A stretch of DNA of 13,666 bases from an uncultured Bacilli bacterium (GTDB taxonomy: Bacteria; Bacillota_I; Bacilli_A; RFN20; CAG-826): NCBI GenBank assembly GCA_944358755.1, contig CALVRY010000025.1, forward strand, positions 1 through 13,666. Reading direction: 5' to 3'. Of the stretch, positions 12,334 to 13,666 are shown in pieces; within the stretch, counting starts at the first letter, position 1; each line of letters begins with the position of its first letter. A model generated the notes under the pieces. That model was not told the origin of the DNA. It made no database searches and saw nothing but the letters and a program-made list of their open reading frames with translations. Position numbers and translations under genes: made by a program.

Positions 12334-13089
12334 ATGAAGATTAACAAAAGACAAGGAGAAATAGTTGTACTTGTAGATAATGAAAAACAAGTTACAGTAA
12401 AAGAATTATCAGAAAAATTAGGTGTAAGCGAAGTTACGATCAGAAAAGATTTAGATGTATTAAGTGAATATGGAATTTTAATTCGTCATCATGGTTACGC
12501 ACTTAAAAAGAACACAGCCGATATCACAAACCGTTTATCAATTAATTATGAAACAAAATGTAAAATCGCTAAAAAAGCTAATGCACTAATTGGTTTTAAC
12601 GAAACAATTTTGATTGGTAGCGGTTCAACATGTGCATTACTTGCTGAAGAAATTGTAAAAACTAAACCAAGTGTAACAATTATTACTCATTCCATTTATA
12701 TTGCAGAACATGCGTCAAAACTTGGGAATAACAAAATTATTTTACTTGGTGGAGAATATCAACCTGATGCCCAAGTTATGGTCGGGCCACTTGTTAGATC
12801 ATCAGTTAGACAATATTATGTTGATAAAATTTTCTTAGGAACTGATGGATTTGTAAAAAATGTTGGTTTTATGGGAAGTGATGTTTTGAGAACGGAAGCA
12901 GTTAAAAATATGGCAGAAAGTGCAAGAAATGTTATCATTCTTACTGATTCTTCTAAATTTTCTAAAAGAGGACTTTTAGTTCAATTCTCACAAAAAGAAC
13001 CATCTAGAATTATTACAGATCGTAAAATACCTGAGGATTATATTGAATTTTTTAAGGCAATTGGTGTGCCTTTAACAATTGTTGATTAG
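12334..13089 (+). CDS. DeoR-family transcriptional regulator (sugar-phosphate responsive)
   Basis: A 251-residue repressor of standard DeoR/GlpR length. The N-terminal helix-turn-helix (about 5-57) ends in the family signature VSEVTIRKDLDVLSEYGIL and HHGYA. The C-terminal ISOCOT-like effector domain shows GSGSTCALLAEEI (95-107), LLGGEY and KIFLGTDGF, the usual sites for binding a phosphorylated sugar intermediate. AGGAG is nine bases before the ATG. It diverges from the TSUP gene, and a perfect repeat across its own promoter suggests autorepression. CGAAA-type half-sites at the TSUP promoter and before the TIM-like gene hint at a local regulon. Its presence argues that the pathway it controls has a phosphorylated sugar-like intermediate. 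Its stop is one base from the end of the convergent epimerase gene. Confidence 0.92.
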   Translation: MKINKRQGEIVVLVDNEKQVTVKELSEKLGVSEVTIRKDLDVLSEYGILIRHHGYALKKNTADITNRLSINYETKCKIAKKANALIGFNETILIGSGSTCALLAEEIVKTKPSVTIITHSIYIAEHASKLGNNKIILLGGEYQPDAQVMVGPLVRSSVRQYYVDKIFLGTDGFVKNVGFMGSDVLRTEAVKNMAESARNVIILTDSSKFSKRGLLVQFSQKEPSRIITDRKIPEDYIEFFKAIGVPLTIVD

Positions 13090-13090
13090 T

Positions 13091-13666
13091 TTAATCTTTA
13101 TTTTCAAAAGTTAAAGTATAAGAGAATGAGGTTTCCTCATTCTTTTTTAATGTATTGATAGAGATTCTTTTACTTAAATCGCTTGATTCATCTTTATAAT
13201 TTGAGATTCCCCGCCAAGGTTCAATACATACAAAATTACCTTTATTAGGATTAGACCAAATTGCAAAATATGGGGCATCAAATTTATAAGTTATACAAAT
13301 ATTTTTAACTCCTGTATATAGTTCAAGTTCTTCCTTATTACCTTCAAAAACTAAAGTATCTAATTTTTTAAAAGATTCTTTTTTTAAATTTACACAGTTA
13401 AATAACATATTATCTTTGTTGTTTTGGTCAATAAGTCCGCAAATCAAAGGTAAAAGTTTGTAATCTTTATCAAAATTAATAACGCCATTTTCTGGATAGG
13501 CCCTTAAACCTGTATGCGATCCATATGAAAAATAGAGATCATTTTCACCTTCATTTTTTACTTTTGTTTCAACTTTTAAAACATTATCGATTAGCTCATA
13601 AGTTAAAGTGAAATTAAAATAAAATGGATATTGAAGAAGTGTATGTTTGTTAGCTTTTAAATTTAA
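13091..13666 (-). CDS. aldose 1-epimerase family protein (LacX/YihR-like), 5' end outside the window
   Basis: The reading frame stays open from the window edge to the stop, giving the last 191 residues of what is probably a protein of about 290. A shorter TTG-started version at 13447 would be an artefact, since homology continues upstream. Recognisable parts are LLQYPFYFNFTLTYEL, then VKNEGENDLYFSYGSHTGLRAYP, with His51 of the visible part as the probable catalytic base. After that come YFAIWSNPNKGNFVCIEPW, with Glu149 as the probable second catalytic residue, and GISN. These enzymes interconvert alpha and beta anomers of free sugars in the cytosol; a relative, YihR, acts on sulfoquinovose. 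The substrate here is unknown. The gene converges on the deoR-type gene with a one-base gap and contains that gene's terminator in its coding sequence. Confidence 0.85.
   Translation of the reverse strand, partial: LNLKANKHTLLQYPFYFNFTLTYELIDNVLKVETKVKNEGENDLYFSYGSHTGLRAYPENGVINFDKDYKLLPLICGLIDQNNKDNMLFNCVNLKKESFKKLDTLVFEGNKEELELYTGVKNICITYKFDAPYFAIWSNPNKGNFVCIEPWRGISNYKDESSDLSKRISINTLKKNEETSFSYTLTFENKD
13124..13148 (+). terminator. intrinsic terminator of the deoR-type gene, inside the opposing coding sequence
   Basis: GAATGAGG (13124-13131) pairs perfectly with CCTCATTC (13135-13142) around TTT, followed by six T (13143-13148). It works only on the plus strand, since the minus strand has no T run after the stem. 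On the minus strand the same bases encode the epimerase residues NEETSF. Confidence 0.88.

Overview
The window is AT-rich DNA from a low-GC Bacillota-type bacterium. The Shine-Dalgarno sites are strong (AAGGAG, GGAGG, GAGGTGA), proteins are rich in Lys, Asn and Ile, and the lipoprotein has a Gram-positive-like signal. TGA is a real stop codon: it ends two genes in ATGA overlaps. That excludes the Mycoplasma code, but uncultured gut Bacilli or Acholeplasma-like lineages remain possible. I cannot name a species. No phage, IS, CRISPR, tRNA or rRNA is visible.

Layout. At the left edge, a minus-strand gene is represented only by its start codon and ribosome binding site. Diverging from it is an AlbA_2/HATPase_c_4 regulator-like gene (158-1675) preceded by three 11-bp tandem repeats. 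A convergent MATE exporter follows (minus, start corrected to 3187). A 514-bp intergenic region comes next, holding a candidate small structured RNA on the minus strand (promoter, 9-bp closing stem, intrinsic terminator). Then come an ECF vitamin-transporter S component and an overlapping uridine-kinase-like P-loop kinase.

The centre (4973-11078) is a six-gene operon: a divergent triosephosphate-isomerase paralogue, a LarA-type nickel-pincer racemase/epimerase paralogue, a divergent NagB (glucosamine-6-phosphate deaminase/isomerase) paralogue, and a complete SsuABC/TauABC-like ABC importer (permease, ATPase, lipoprotein). The three enzymes are joined by ATGA stop/start overlaps, and a strong terminator closes the operon. 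A convergent TSUP (TauE/SafE) exporter lies beyond it, divergent from a DeoR-family sugar-phosphate-responsive repressor. The 192-bp region between those two carries three perfect inverted repeats. A partial aldose 1-epimerase gene converges on the repressor and runs off the right edge.

Interpretation. The operon looks like an uncharacterised import-plus-isomerisation pathway for a small anionic, possibly sulfonated or carboxylated, sugar-like compound. Importer and exporter families are those common around sulfonates, and the DeoR regulator and mutarotase point to sugars. No kinase, aldolase, dehydrogenase or desulfonating enzyme is present, and no LarB/C/E cofactor genes, so substrate and pathway remain unassigned.
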